In this document: positions 8,517-17,165 of the stretch, one piece after another | Layout of the letters: every line of letters begins with the position of its first letter | How positions within the stretch are numbered: position 1 is the first letter of the stretch | NCBI RefSeq assembly: GCF_002261355.1 | Contig: NZ_NEVU01000003.1 | Coordinates: 1,364,001 to 1,428,000, forward strand | Length of the DNA stretch: 64,000 nt | Reading direction: 5' to 3' | Source: Bordetella genomosp. 12 | GTDB lineage: Bacteria; Pseudomonadota; Gammaproteobacteria; Burkholderiales; Burkholderiaceae_B | Notes under the pieces: generated by a model | The model's database searches: none | Told to the model about the DNA's origin: nothing | What the model saw: the letters and a program-made list of their open reading frames with translations, nothing else | Position numbers and translations under genes: made by a program

Positions 8517-8538
8517 GGTAGGTAGGTAGGTAGGTAGG
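8517..8538. repeat. Tetranucleotide tandem repeat (GGTA)5
   Basis: Five perfect GGTA units (8517-8536) plus GG. On the transcribed minus strand it reads as TACC repeats and lies about 50 bp upstream of the Bug start codon, between the dehydrogenase and Bug genes. It could change length by slipped-strand mispairing and so alter leader spacing, but it is outside any coding frame. Confidence 0.85.
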
Positions 8539-8539
8539 C

Positions 8540-8557
8540 GGCGGGGCGAGCCCCGCC
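8540..8557 (-). other. Intercistronic RNA hairpin after the dehydrogenase stop
   Basis: GGCGGGGC (8540-8547) pairs with GCCCCGCC (8550-8557) across a very tight loop. It begins 5 bp beyond the dehydrogenase stop on the minus strand and abuts the GGTA repeat. There is no T-run, so an mRNA-stability or attenuation element is more likely than a full terminator. Confidence 0.45.
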
Positions 8558-8562
8558 TGCCA

Positions 8563-9468
8563 TCAGGCTTTGGGCTTGAGCTCGACGCCGGCCAGGTCTT
8601 CGGACAGCCGCGCCACGGCGGTGTGGTCCTGCCCCTGGCCCAGCGACTTGCCCGCCGAGGCCCACATCTGGCGGCACAAGGCCGCGAACGGCGTCGGCGT
8701 GCCGGTGTCATCGGCCATGCCCAGCGCAATGCCCAGGTCTTTGACCATCAGATCCAGGCCGAAACCGGAATTAAAGGCCCGCGACAGCACGAACTGCTTG
8801 AACTTCTTTTGCGTGGAATTGTTCATGCCGGTGGAGGCATTGAGCACGTCCACGATGACCTCGGGATCCAGCCCGAACTGCTGGCCGATCAGCATGGCTT
8901 CGACGCCGATCAGAAAGCCGCCGGCCGACACGAGGTTGTTCAGGGCTTTCATGGCATGCGCGCTGCCCACCGCGCCGGTGTGCAGCACGGAGCTGCCCAT
9001 GGCCTGCAATAGCGGGCGCAGGCGCTCCAGCGTGGCGGCTTCACCGCCGAACATGATGGCCAGCTCGCCGGTGCGCGCGCGCGGCACGCCGCCCGATACC
9101 GGCGCGTCGACCAGCTCGCCGCCGGCCGCCGCTACGCGCTGGGCGAGCTGTTGCGTCTGCGCCGGTACGCCGGAGCTCATCTCGACGATGACCGCGCCGG
9201 GCTGCAGCCCGGCCAGGACGCCCTGGGCCCCGCTCAAGACCTGCTCGACGATGGCGCTGGTGGGCAACATGGTGACGATGATGTCGCTCTGGCGCGCCAG
9301 CGCCGCGCAGTCGGCCGCCGCCTGCCCGCCGACCTCGGCCGCAAAGCGGTCTGCCTGACCCGCAGCCGCGTCAAAGACCGTGAGCGCAAAACCGGCCTGA
9401 TGCAGCTGGCTTGCCATGGGCCAGCCCATGCTGCCCACGCCGATGAAACCTACGCGAGGCGCGCTCAT
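8563..9468 (-). CDS. NAD(P)-dependent 3-hydroxyisobutyrate-type dehydrogenase
   Basis: Beta-hydroxyacid dehydrogenase of 301 residues starting MSAPRVGFIGVGSMGWPMA; the Rossmann glycine motif GFIGVGSMG is at 7-15. The substrate-site block DAPVSGGVPRARTGELAIMFGG (121-142) and catalytic Lys174 in GSAHAMKALNNLV are conserved. Family members oxidise 3-hydroxyisobutyrate or reduce tartronate semialdehyde and related beta-hydroxyacids; the exact substrate cannot be read here. The start overlaps the upstream carboxymuconolactone decarboxylase gene by 4 bp (ATGA), so they are translationally coupled. A 2-(hydroxymethyl)glutarate-type or glyoxylate reductase role is possible. Confidence 0.88.
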   Translation of the reverse strand: MSAPRVGFIGVGSMGWPMASQLHQAGFALTVFDAAAGQADRFAAEVGGQAAADCAALARQSDIIVTMLPTSAIVEQVLSGAQGVLAGLQPGAVIVEMSSGVPAQTQQLAQRVAAAGGELVDAPVSGGVPRARTGELAIMFGGEAATLERLRPLLQAMGSSVLHTGAVGSAHAMKALNNLVSAGGFLIGVEAMLIGQQFGLDPEVIVDVLNASTGMNNSTQKKFKQFVLSRAFNSGFGLDLMVKDLGIALGMADDTGTPTPFAALCRQMWASAGKSLGQGQDHTAVARLSEDLAGVELKPKA

Positions 9469-9878
9469 GCCTGTTGCGCCTTGAAGGCGCCCTCTTCTTC
9501 CAGCACTTGATTGGCGACCTTGAACGCGTCCAGACCGGCCGGGATGCCGCAGTACACCGTCGCGTGCAGCAGGATCTCCTTGATCTCTTCGGCGCTCACG
9601 CCATTGGTGAGCGCGCCCTTGACGTGCAGCTTGATTTCGGCCGGGCGGTTCAGCGCGGTGAGCATGGCCAGATTGAGCATGCTGCGCGTTTTTTTCTCCA
9701 GACCCGGGCGGCCCCAGGCATAGCCCCAGCACCACTCGGTGGTGATGCGCTGAAACGCCATCATGAAGTCATTGGCGCGGGCCAGCGACCCGTCGACATA
9801 CTCCGTGCCCAGCACTTCGCGGCGCAGTTCCAGCCCTTGATCAAAGAGCGCTTGGACGGGGTTTTGCTTGTCTGCCAT
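9465..9878 (-). CDS. Carboxymuconolactone decarboxylase (CMD) family protein, PcaC-like
   Basis: Single-domain CMD protein of 137 residues. The central segment KTRSMLNLAMLTALNRPAEIKLHVKGALTNG followed by EEIKEILLHATVYCGIPAGLDAF is the classic gamma-carboxymuconolactone decarboxylase core, including the histidines of the PcaC active site; a Cys is present only in TVYCG. PcaC acts in protocatechuate catabolism, but no other pca gene is nearby, so a different lactone or a related decarboxylation is likely. First gene of the operon, with ATG preceded by AGGAGGA. Its promoter region faces the GntR gene across two perfect palindromes. Confidence 0.87.
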   Translation of the reverse strand: MADKQNPVQALFDQGLELRREVLGTEYVDGSLARANDFMMAFQRITTEWCWGYAWGRPGLEKKTRSMLNLAMLTALNRPAEIKLHVKGALTNGVSAEEIKEILLHATVYCGIPAGLDAFKVANQVLEEEGAFKAQQA

Positions 9879-9957
9879 GGAAAATCCTCCTCAGGTCGTG
9901 GCGGCCGGGCCGTTTGGCGGCATCTCCGGCCTCATGGTTGTCGTGATTCACCGTCAT

Positions 9958-9986
9958 ATTGTCAGACAATCTTATTGACAGTCAAT
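9958..9986. promoter_or_regulatory. Paired palindromic operators for the divergent GntR regulator
   Basis: Two perfect 13-bp palindromes: ATTGTCAGACAAT (9958-9970) and ATTGACAGTCAAT (9974-9986), centres 16 bp apart. The first contains TTGTCAGACAA, an exact fit to the TNGTNNNACNA consensus of FadR-subfamily GntR operators. They lie between the CMD operon (minus) and the GntR gene (plus), the expected place for autoregulation and pathway control. Confidence 0.75.
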
Positions 9987-10003
9987 AGTGCAAAAACCAT
10001 AAT
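9975..10003 (+). promoter_or_regulatory. Sigma-70 promoter for the GntR gene
   Basis: TTGACA (9975-9980), a 17-bp spacer, then CATAAT (9998-10003): an almost consensus promoter reading toward the GntR gene. The -35 box lies inside the second palindrome, so the repressor would block RNA polymerase. The opposite strand carries TTGACT in the same palindrome, a possible -35 for the CMD operon. Confidence 0.65.
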
Positions 10004-10154
10004 CCCGACATGGGCTCGGCCGCCGGGGGGATGCGCGCTGCCGGGCAAGGCGCCCGCCGTCCCTGCCGGGCGTGAGCGTGCGACGGGATATAGTTCGGCC
10101 TTATTCGTGCGCGGCCGCTGCCCGGCCCGCCATGACATGTATGCCGAGGAAACC

Positions 10155-10892
10155 ATGGCCCGCCCGTCCGATACCGTTTTCGAGAAACCCAGCACATTGC
10201 GCTCGCGCGTCGAGGAATACTTGCGCACCGCCATCATGCAGGGGCGTATCAAAGGCGGCGACCGATTGCGCGAGCATGAACTGTGCGAGCAGCTGAGCAT
10301 CAGCCGCCCCACCTTGCGTGAGGCCCTGCGCACGCTGGAAGCCGAGCGCCTGATCACCATCGAACCGCATCGCGGCCCGACCGTGGTGCGCATCACGGCC
10401 AAGGCCGCACGCGACCTCTATGCCTTGCGCGCCCTGCTTGAAGGGTATGCGGCGCATGAGTTCGCGCGGCTGGCCAGCGAGGCCGACATGGAACGTCTGC
10501 GACTAGCGGTGGCCGCCTTGCGCGAGCAAGCCGGCAAGGGCGATCAGGCCGGCCTGCTCACGGCCAAGCGCGAGTTCTATGACGTGCTGCTCGACGGCTG
10601 TGACAACGCGCTGGTCAAGGACATGCTGCCGGGCCTGTTGTCGCGCATCAATCTCTTGCGGGCCACGTCGTTTGGCAGCCCGCAGCGCCTGCCGCAAAGC
10701 CTGACCGAGATCGATCGCATCTTTGCCTGCATCAAAGCCCGCGACCCGGAAGGCGCGCAAGCCGCGGCGCGCGATCACATCGTCAACGCCGAGCGCACTG
10801 CGCTGGATGTCTTGCGCCGGCAAGAGGCCGAAACGGCGCAGCAAGAGGCCGAGCTCGCTGCCGAGGCCCCGCGCCCGGGCGCGGCGAGGTAA
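10155..10892 (+). CDS. GntR-family transcriptional regulator (FadR subfamily, FCD domain)
   Basis: Regulator of 245 residues. ATG 10155 is preceded by GAGGAAACC, whereas an in-frame ATG 18 bp upstream has no ribosome site. The winged helix (about 14-80) carries LREHELCEQLSISRPTLREALRTLEAERLI, the diagnostic GntR helix-turn-helix; residues 85-225 form an all-helical FCD ligand domain, with conserved LYALRALLEGYAAHEFA near its start. It is divergent from the CMD-dehydrogenase-Bug operon, with two operator-like palindromes between them, and presumably represses that operon until a carboxylate ligand binds. The C-terminal tail is Ala/Glu rich. Confidence 0.9.
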   Translation: MARPSDTVFEKPSTLRSRVEEYLRTAIMQGRIKGGDRLREHELCEQLSISRPTLREALRTLEAERLITIEPHRGPTVVRITAKAARDLYALRALLEGYAAHEFARLASEADMERLRLAVAALREQAGKGDQAGLLTAKREFYDVLLDGCDNALVKDMLPGLLSRINLLRATSFGSPQRLPQSLTEIDRIFACIKARDPEGAQAAARDHIVNAERTALDVLRRQEAETAQQEAELAAEAPRPGAAR

Positions 10893-10898
10893 CGCCGT

Positions 10899-10915
10899 GG
10901 CGGGTGCGGCCCGCC
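10899..10915. terminator. Weak hairpin between convergent genes
   Basis: GGCGGG (10899-10904) pairs with CCCGCC (10910-10915) over a 5-base loop, in the 30 bp between the convergent GntR and PaiB-like genes. There is no T-run, so only weak or Rho-assisted termination is suggested. Confidence 0.3.
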
Positions 10916-10922
10916 AGACAAA

Positions 10923-11567
10923 CTAGTCGCCGCGCGTCTTGGCCTGCGCACAGGCCTGCATCACTTCGCCCAGACCAGGCGCGCCACGCTCGATCAATTG
11001 CCGCGCCGCGCCCTCGATATCGCGGGCCGCTTTGTTCTGGCTCAGCTTGAACTTGCCTTCGAGCGAGGTGAGCGTGATCTCGATGCCGACCACGGCGCGC
11101 AACATGCCATCGATGAAGTCCGGCGCGCTGTCGGTCATTTTCCAGGGCCGCGGCTCCGCGGCCTCGTGCTGGCGTGTCAGCCGGGCGACGACGCCGCGCA
11201 CGAAACGCGCATCGTCCTTGATCGCGAGCCGTCCGCGCGCGTGCACCACGCGGTAGTTCCAGGTGGGCACCTGCTTGTGCGCCTCGTGCTTGCTGGGATA
11301 CCAGTTGGGCGAGATATAAGCCTGCTCGGCCCGGAACACCACCAATACCTCATCGCCATCGGCCGCCTCTTGCCAGAGCGGATTGGCGCGCGCGACGTGC
11401 GCATTGAGCACCCCCAGGCCGCCGGCGCTCTCGTCCAGCTCGAACGGGATATGGTTGGCATCCAGCCCCGCGGCGCCGTGCGTGATGAGCACCCCCAACG
11501 GAAACTCCCGGATCAAGGCGACGAGCGCAGCGCGATCCTCGATGTTGAAGTGGGCGGGGATATACAT
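10923..11567 (-). CDS. PaiB-like FMN-binding negative transcriptional regulator family protein
   Basis: Predicted 214-residue protein starting MYIPAHFNIEDR; an upstream in-frame ATG would add a basic, non-family tail. The order MYIPAHF, PLGVLITHG, LDANHIPFELD, LNAHVARANPLW, YISPNWYPSKHEAHKQVPTWNYRVVHARG follows the PaiB family (a split-barrel flavin fold), where Bacillus PaiB was described as a negative regulator of sporulation and protease genes. Most family members are probably flavin- or haem-binding enzymes of unknown substrate rather than DNA-binding proteins. It is monocistronic and convergent with the GntR gene. No neighbouring PaiA-type acetyltransferase is seen. Confidence 0.85.
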   Translation of the reverse strand: MYIPAHFNIEDRAALVALIREFPLGVLITHGAAGLDANHIPFELDESAGGLGVLNAHVARANPLWQEAADGDEVLVVFRAEQAYISPNWYPSKHEAHKQVPTWNYRVVHARGRLAIKDDARFVRGVVARLTRQHEAAEPRPWKMTDSAPDFIDGMLRAVVGIEITLTSLEGKFKLSQNKAARDIEGAARQLIERGAPGLGEVMQACAQAKTRGD

Positions 11568-11785
11568 AAGTGCGGTCCGGGACAAGAAGGCCCTTATTTT
11601 GCGCGGCAGGCGGCGCAAACGATAGGGCCAGCCCCGGCCTTTTGGCAGGAGCCAGAGCCGGACGCGGCTCACGCCGCATCGCCGCCGCGACAGGAGGCGC
11701 CTGCCCGCGCGCCGCGCCGTCCCGGGTCAGGGAGCAGGGCGGCATCCCCTGCCGCCGCGGGCAGGGGCGCGACGGGCTGGCGTGC

Positions 11786-14095
11786 TCAAAGCCCGAGCAC
11801 GGCCTTGGCCACGATATTGCGCTGGATTTCGTTGGAACCGCCGTAGATGGTGGTCACCAAAGACTGCAAAAAGGGCGCGCCGGGAATGAGTTGCGTGCCG
11901 TCGGCCATGGGCACGCCGCTCCAGGTGCCGCCAGCCTCGTCGGCCCACCGCACGATCTCGCGCGCGATGCCGACGTAAGTCTCGGTGGCCAGGACTTTCA
12001 GGCCGGAGACCGAGGCGGGCAGCAGCTCGCCGCGCCGCACCACATCGGCAAACAGGCCATAAAGCGCTTCCAGTTCGGCCACCTGTCCCAGCAGGCCGGC
12101 GTACGCCTGACTGAACTCGGGCAGCTCGAACAAGGACTGGCTGTGCGCCAATTGCTCCAGATGGTGCAGCGCCTGCCGCGATTGCTGCGGACTGCCCGCA
12201 AAGACGCGCTCGTAACCCAGCAGATCCTTCGCGATCGCCCAGCCCTGGTTCAGGCCGCCGACCAGGTTCTCGGCCGGCACAGCGACGTTCTCGAAGAAGA
12301 CTTCGCAGAACTCCTGTTCGCCGATGATGTTGGTGATCGGGCGGATGGTCACGCCCGGCGTGGCCAGATCAATGAGCAAAAAGCTGATGCCTGCCTGCGG
12401 CTTGCCGCTGGTGTCGGTGCGCACCAGCGCGAAAATATGATTGGCGTCATGCGCCAGCGTGGTCCAGATCTTCTGGCCGTTGACGATGAACTGATCGCCC
12501 TCGCGCCGCGCCTCGGTGCGCAGCGACGCCAGATCCGACCCGGCATTGGGTTCGGAGTACCCCTGGCACCAGATATCCTGCCCGGAGAGGATGCGCGGCA
12601 GATAGCGCGCCTTTTGCTCGGCGGTGCCATGTTGGATCAACACCGGCCCCAGATTGATGATGCCCTGATCGGGCAGCCGCGCCGCTCCCCAGCCTTCCAT
12701 CTCTTCGAAGAAGATGAGCAGTTTGGCCGGCGACAGCGCCATGCCGCCATGCTCGCGCGGCCATGCCGGCGCCAGCCAGCCATGCCGCGACAGGGTCAGA
12801 TACCAGTCGCGCACTTCGGCCAGCCGCAAGCGGCGCGGCACATGCCGCAGGGCCTGGGGATAATGCTGCCGCAGAAAACCGCGCACCCGCTGGCGGAAGG
12901 CCTCGTCGCTCATGGCGTTGTAGTCGTCGCCGAGCGCGACAGGCCCGTCCTGCACCGTGTCGCGTTGCGGCCGCAATGCGTAGTAGCGCGCCAGCAGTGT
13001 CCGCGGGCTGCCCAGCCAGCTGGCGGTCTGCAGCGCGCGCTTGAGATACAGCCCGATGTCGTACTCGTCGGTGTAGCCGATGGCCCCGTGCAACTGCACC
13101 GCCTCGCGGCACAGGGCGATCACGCGCTCGGCGATCCGGGCTTTGGCCAGCGCCGCCTGGCGGCCCAGGGACTGCGGAAACCGCTGCGCCTGGCGATAGC
13201 TGTCGGCCAGCAACGCCCCGCAGACCTGCACACTGACGTAGGCGTCCACCATGCGGTGCTGAATGGCCTGATTGGCGCCGATCGGGCGGCCGAACTGCAC
13301 CCGCGTTTTCAGATAGTCCAACGTCAGGGTATAGACCCGGCGGGCAATGCCATAGAGCTCGCTGCATTGCAGCAGCCGGGCGGTCTCCAGCGCGCGGGCG
13401 CACACCACATCGACTTCGGCGCCTTCGCCCAGCATGCGCGAGCCGGGGATCACGGTGTCCAGATGCAGCGAGCACAGCATACTGCCGTCGACCCGCAGCT
13501 CATTCTCGACCCGCACGCCGGGATCGTCCGGGCGTACCCAGACCAGCGTCGGTGACTCGCCCAGGCGCGCGTGCACCAGCCAGCCGGCCGCGCCCGCCGG
13601 CGCCACCCAGCGTTTGGCGCCGATCAGATGGATGCGGTCGCCCTCGCGCGCCACCGAGGTCGACACCGAGTTGGGCAGCAGTTCACCGGGCTCTTCCTGC
13701 CAGGCCAGCCCCACCACCGTCTCCCCGCTGATCACACTTTGCAGCAGCTCGGCGGCCAGCGGATGCGCGGCAAAGGCCGGCAGCACGAGGGCGGGCAAGG
13801 CGCCGGCGCCCAGATAGGGTTCGGGCACCGGGGCCTCGCCCACCGCCGTAGCCATCGCGCCCAGCACTTCCATATCCAGCCCCAGGCCGCCCAGCGGCTC
13901 GGGCACCGTGGCCGACGTCCAGCCGGCCTCGGCCAGCCGGCGCCAGGTGTCCGCCTCCCAGCCCGGGCAGGTGGCGCGCAGAGCGCGCAACCGCTTCATG
14001 GGCGAGACCTGCGCCAGGATGCCTGCGGCGGCCTCCATGAATTCGGCCTGCCGCGGCAGCGGCCCGAACAGCGAGTAAGCGTCGAATACCTTCAT
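11786..14095 (-). CDS. Fused two-domain acyl-CoA dehydrogenase
   Basis: Protein of 769 residues, twice the usual acyl-CoA dehydrogenase length of about 380. The N-terminal half (1-375) resembles the small, often FAD-poor subunit: YLKTRVQFGRPIGANQAIQHRMVD and EAVQLHGAIGYTDEYDIGLYLKRA. The C-terminal half (about 391-769) is a full dehydrogenase with WCQGYSEPNAGSDLASLRTEA, NGQKIWTTLAHDANHIF and YGGSNEIQRNIVAKAVLGL. Heteromeric acyl-CoA dehydrogenases of steroid side-chain and ring catabolism use such pairs as separate subunits; here they are one chain. Cytosolic, FAD-dependent alpha,beta-desaturation of a CoA thioester is expected. It is divergent from a Bug-LysR-Bug-CoA-transferase-crotonase cluster that probably supplies the substrate. 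A split version is encoded at 44896-47042. Confidence 0.9.
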   Translation of the reverse strand: MKVFDAYSLFGPLPRQAEFMEAAAGILAQVSPMKRLRALRATCPGWEADTWRRLAEAGWTSATVPEPLGGLGLDMEVLGAMATAVGEAPVPEPYLGAGALPALVLPAFAAHPLAAELLQSVISGETVVGLAWQEEPGELLPNSVSTSVAREGDRIHLIGAKRWVAPAGAAGWLVHARLGESPTLVWVRPDDPGVRVENELRVDGSMLCSLHLDTVIPGSRMLGEGAEVDVVCARALETARLLQCSELYGIARRVYTLTLDYLKTRVQFGRPIGANQAIQHRMVDAYVSVQVCGALLADSYRQAQRFPQSLGRQAALAKARIAERVIALCREAVQLHGAIGYTDEYDIGLYLKRALQTASWLGSPRTLLARYYALRPQRDTVQDGPVALGDDYNAMSDEAFRQRVRGFLRQHYPQALRHVPRRLRLAEVRDWYLTLSRHGWLAPAWPREHGGMALSPAKLLIFFEEMEGWGAARLPDQGIINLGPVLIQHGTAEQKARYLPRILSGQDIWCQGYSEPNAGSDLASLRTEARREGDQFIVNGQKIWTTLAHDANHIFALVRTDTSGKPQAGISFLLIDLATPGVTIRPITNIIGEQEFCEVFFENVAVPAENLVGGLNQGWAIAKDLLGYERVFAGSPQQSRQALHHLEQLAHSQSLFELPEFSQAYAGLLGQVAELEALYGLFADVVRRGELLPASVSGLKVLATETYVGIAREIVRWADEAGGTWSGVPMADGTQLIPGAPFLQSLVTTIYGGSNEIQRNIVAKAVLGL

Positions 14096-14128
14096 CGTGA
14101 TCCTTGGTCATGAGGACATGCCTGCAAT

Positions 14129-14217
14129 GGGCCAAATTCTAGGTTTGGCGCGGCCGCTGGTTCATAACGCAACGCTGAGAGCAGCTATTAGCGAATCCCT
14201 GTGATGCGGGCCAAATT
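14129..14217. promoter_or_regulatory. Divergent promoter region with a 10-bp direct repeat
   Basis: GGGCCAAATT occurs at 14129-14138 and again at 14208-14217, 79 bp apart, each close to one of the divergent genes (fused dehydrogenase and Bug). The spacing is about 7.5 helical turns. A regulator site is an inference; LysR at 15215 is the nearest candidate. Confidence 0.35.
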
Positions 14218-14273
14218 TCCTTCCTAGAATGCGTCTACACCAAGAAGCGCCCCCCAAAGGCGAGGAGACATCC

Positions 14274-15218
14274 ATGCAGGTTATGAAGTGCTGGCTGGCG
14301 GCCGCTGCCCTGACCGCCGCGTCCCTGGCGCATGCCGCCGACCCCGAGCGTATCGTCGTGCCCTACGCGGTCGGCGGAATCACCGATCTGTATGGCCGCG
14401 TGCTGGCCGAGAAGCTGCAGGCCGGCCAGTCTCACCCCATCCTGGTGGACAACCGCCCGGGCGGCGGCGGCGCCATCGGCACCGCCTTTGTGTCCAAAAG
14501 CGCCGGCGACGGCAAGGTGCTGTTGCTGGGCAGCGTCGGCACCGCCACCAACCCGGCCATGATCAAGGCGCTGCCCTACGATCCCAAGGACCTGCAGCCC
14601 GTGGCCCAGGTCGCCATCAGCCCGCTGGTGCTGTATGTGCGCGCCGATCTCGCCGACACGCTGCCCAAGCTGGTGGATTACGCGCGCCAATCGCCAGGCC
14701 GGCTGTCCTTCGCCAACTCCGGCGTGGGTTCCAGCCCGAATCTGGCCGCCGCGCTCTTTGCCCGTGAGCTGGGCCTGAAGGTCACGCATGTGGCCTATCG
14801 GGGCACCTCGGCGGCGATCAACGATCTCCTGGGCGGCCAGGTCGACGCGTATTTCGACACCCCGCAAGCCATGAACCACGTGACCACCGGGCGCATCCGC
14901 GCGCTGGCCGTCGCCGGCCCGCAGCGCCTGCCCCAGGCGCCGGACGTGCCCACGCTGGACGAACTCGGCACCCCCAATGTGCACGCCTCGAGCTGGTGGG
15001 GCATCTTCGTATCCGCCAAGACACCGCCCGCCGAGGTCCAGGCCCTGCAGCAGAAACTCGCCAAGGTCGTCGCCGATCCGGCCGTGCAGCAACGGGCCAA
15101 CGAAATGGGCGCCATCGCCGTCTACCGCGACCAGGCGGCATTCCAATCCTTCTTCGATAGCGAAGTGCAGCGCTGGAGCGCCATCATCGCGGCCGAGCAT
15201 CTCTCCGCACAACCATGA
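14274..15218 (+). CDS. Bug-family periplasmic solute receptor
   Basis: Receptor of 314 residues. ATG 14274 follows GAGGAGA (14262-14268); an earlier ATG would precede the ribosome site. Signal peptide 1-20 (MQVMKCWLAAAALTAASLAHA). Mature motifs are ERIVVPYAVGGITDLYGRVLAEKL, ILVDNRPGGGGAIGT and the C-lobe VDAYFDTPQAMNHV. It lacks the usual YPxKPI start, reading DPERIVVPY instead. It is translationally coupled (ATGA) to the LysR gene, so receptor and regulator are co-produced. It probably captures the carboxylate that enters the CoA pathway encoded downstream; no TctAB is present. Confidence 0.87.
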   Translation: MQVMKCWLAAAALTAASLAHAADPERIVVPYAVGGITDLYGRVLAEKLQAGQSHPILVDNRPGGGGAIGTAFVSKSAGDGKVLLLGSVGTATNPAMIKALPYDPKDLQPVAQVAISPLVLYVRADLADTLPKLVDYARQSPGRLSFANSGVGSSPNLAAALFARELGLKVTHVAYRGTSAAINDLLGGQVDAYFDTPQAMNHVTTGRIRALAVAGPQRLPQAPDVPTLDELGTPNVHASSWWGIFVSAKTPPAEVQALQQKLAKVVADPAVQQRANEMGAIAVYRDQAAFQSFFDSEVQRWSAIIAAEHLSAQP

Positions 15219-16150
15219 GCACAAGCCAAGACGGCGCCGGCTGGGACCTGCGCGCGCTGCGTATTTTTTCGCTGGTGGCGCGGCATGGCAGCATCACCAA
15301 AGTCGCCATCGATCTGGGCGTGAGCCAGCCGGCGGTCAGCCGTTATCTGTCCATGCTGGAAAAGCAATGCGGCGGCTATCTGTTCACGCGCAACGGGCGT
15401 GGCGTGAGCCTGACCGAACTCGGCAAACAGGTGCTGCCCATGGCCGAACAGGTACTGGCCAGCGCCGACGACCTCAATGATGTGGTCGCCGCCGCGCAGG
15501 GCCGGGTGACCGGGCTGGTGCGCATCGGCACCCTGCCCTCCCTGAGCGAAGCGCTCATCATTCCGCTCATCCTGCGCGTGCAACGGGAGCACCCGGGCAT
15601 CCAGCTGCAGATCGTCGAAAGCGCGGCCGGCCAGATCGAGAGCTGGCTGCAACGCCGCGAAATCGATATCGGCCTGCCCTACCGCAGCCACGATGCCCTG
15701 GGCAATGACGAGGACGTGCTGCTGCGGCTGCCGTCGTATCTCATCGGCCCGCCGGGCGATCGCATCACGGCCGCCCCCCAGGTGCCCTTCGCGCGGCTCG
15801 ACGGCCTGCCGCTGGTGCTCTCGCGCAAGCCGTCGTCGGTGCGCATGATGCTCGACGAAATGGGCCGCCGGCACAACATCGAGATCCGCCTGCTGGTGGA
15901 GGCCGACTCGGGCTTCATCCAGAAGCAGATGGCCGTCAAGCGCGCCGGCTACACCGTCTTGCCGTGGCATGTGGTGGCCGCCGAAGTCGGGCGCGGCGAG
16001 CTGCAGGCCGCCGAGATCGTCGAGCCCTCGGTGCTGCGCATCGTTTCGCTGATGCTGACCGATCGCCCCACCCAGGCCGTCAAGGTGGTCGCCACCTTGC
16101 TGCGCGATATGGCCCGGGAAGCCACGCCCCGACTCGCCGTCCGACCCTGA
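15215..16150 (+). CDS. LysR-family transcriptional regulator
   Basis: Regulator of 311 residues. The N-terminal helix-turn-helix (about 12-70) reads [39 protein letters not shown], a textbook LysR domain; residues about 95-300 form the periplasmic-binding-like effector domain. It sits in the same transcription unit as two Bug genes rather than divergent to its targets, overlapping the first Bug by 4 bp and preceding the second by 44 bp. It presumably senses the imported acid or a CoA-pathway intermediate and controls this cluster. Confidence 0.9.
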   Translation: MSTSQDGAGWDLRALRIFSLVARHGSITKVAIDLGVSQPAVSRYLSMLEKQCGGYLFTRNGRGVSLTELGKQVLPMAEQVLASADDLNDVVAAAQGRVTGLVRIGTLPSLSEALIIPLILRVQREHPGIQLQIVESAAGQIESWLQRREIDIGLPYRSHDALGNDEDVLLRLPSYLIGPPGDRITAAPQVPFARLDGLPLVLSRKPSSVRMMLDEMGRRHNIEIRLLVEADSGFIQKQMAVKRAGYTVLPWHVVAAEVGRGELQAAEIVEPSVLRIVSLMLTDRPTQAVKVVATLLRDMAREATPRLAVRP

Positions 16151-16194
16151 CAACAAACAGCCCGCCGCGCGGGCAAGCACACGAGGAGACTTTC

Positions 16195-17151
16195 ATGAAA
16201 CGCGTACTTCCGGCCGCTTTGCTGGCCCTGGCCGCATGGTTCCAACCCGCCATGGCCGCCTACCCCGATAAACCCATCAGGCTGGTCGTGCCCTTCGCGC
16301 CTGGCGGCGGCGCGGACCTGACCGCGCGCGTGGTGGCCGAGAGCCTGAGCAAACGCCTGGGTCAGCCCGTGGTGGTCGAGAACAAGGCCGGCGCCGGCGG
16401 CGTGATCGGCGCCGGCGCCGTGGCCCGTTCCGACCCCGACGGCTACACCCTGCTCTACACGACGCCGGGCCAGCAGATGACGCTGCCCTATCTCATGAAG
16501 AACATGCCTTACGACCCGGCGGACCTGCGCCCGGTGTCGCAGGTGTCGCTGGCGCCCAGCGTGCTCGTGGTCAACGACAAACTGGGCGTCAAGACGCTCG
16601 ATGAGCTCATCGCGCTGGCCAAGAAACGCCCGGGCGAACTGAACTTCGTGTCGGCCGGCATCGGCGCCTCCAGCCACCTCAACGGCGAGCTGCTGCAGAT
16701 TCTGGCCGGCATCAAGCTGCAGCACGTCCCGTACAAAGGCACGGGCGAAGCGGTCAAGGACCTGGTCGCCGGCAATGGCGATCTGGCCATCGACACAGTC
16801 GGCATCTATACCTCCTTCATCAAGGACAAGCGGCTGATTCCGCTGGGTGTGACCACCACCAGCGAGATCGCCATCCTGCCCGGCGTGCCGCCCATGTCGC
16901 GCTCGCTGCCCGGCTATGACGCTTCGCCGGTCAATTACATCTCGGTGCCCAAGGCCACGCCGGAGGCCGTCGTGCAGAAACTGGCCAGCGCCATCCAGGC
17001 CAGCATCGCCGAGCCTCAGGTCAAAGCCAAGATGCTCGATCAGGGCATCCTCGCCATCTCCAACACCCCCGAAGAAATGGCCGAACTGCTGAAGAAAGAG
17101 CAGGCGCGCTGGCGCGAGGTCATCAATCAAGCCGGCATCGCCGAACAGTAG
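16195..17151 (+). CDS. Bug-family periplasmic solute receptor
   Basis: Receptor of 318 residues. ATG 16195 follows GAGGAGA with 5 bp spacing. Sec signal 1-20 ends PAMA, then [40 protein letters not shown] and [11 protein letters not shown] second Bug in the same cluster as the one at 14274; the two are clearly diverged, so different or alternative ligands are likely. The gene is 14 bp upstream of the CoA-transferase gene, which ties the imported solute to CoA activation. Confidence 0.9.
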   Translation: MKRVLPAALLALAAWFQPAMAAYPDKPIRLVVPFAPGGGADLTARVVAESLSKRLGQPVVVENKAGAGGVIGAGAVARSDPDGYTLLYTTPGQQMTLPYLMKNMPYDPADLRPVSQVSLAPSVLVVNDKLGVKTLDELIALAKKRPGELNFVSAGIGASSHLNGELLQILAGIKLQHVPYKGTGEAVKDLVAGNGDLAIDTVGIYTSFIKDKRLIPLGVTTTSEIAILPGVPPMSRSLPGYDASPVNYISVPKATPEAVVQKLASAIQASIAEPQVKAKMLDQGILAISNTPEEMAELLKKEQARWREVINQAGIAEQ

Positions 17152-17165
17152 TCCCTGGAGTCTCC

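Noticed and set aside
8511-8538. GGTA repeat as start of a CRISPR or larger satellite
   Set aside because: Only five contiguous 4-bp units and no spacers; it is a simple tandem repeat.
11570-13555. 661-residue open frame antisense to the fused acyl-CoA dehydrogenase
   Set aside because: Composition is typical of a reverse-complement shadow (Gln/Arg/His rich) and no domain is visible.
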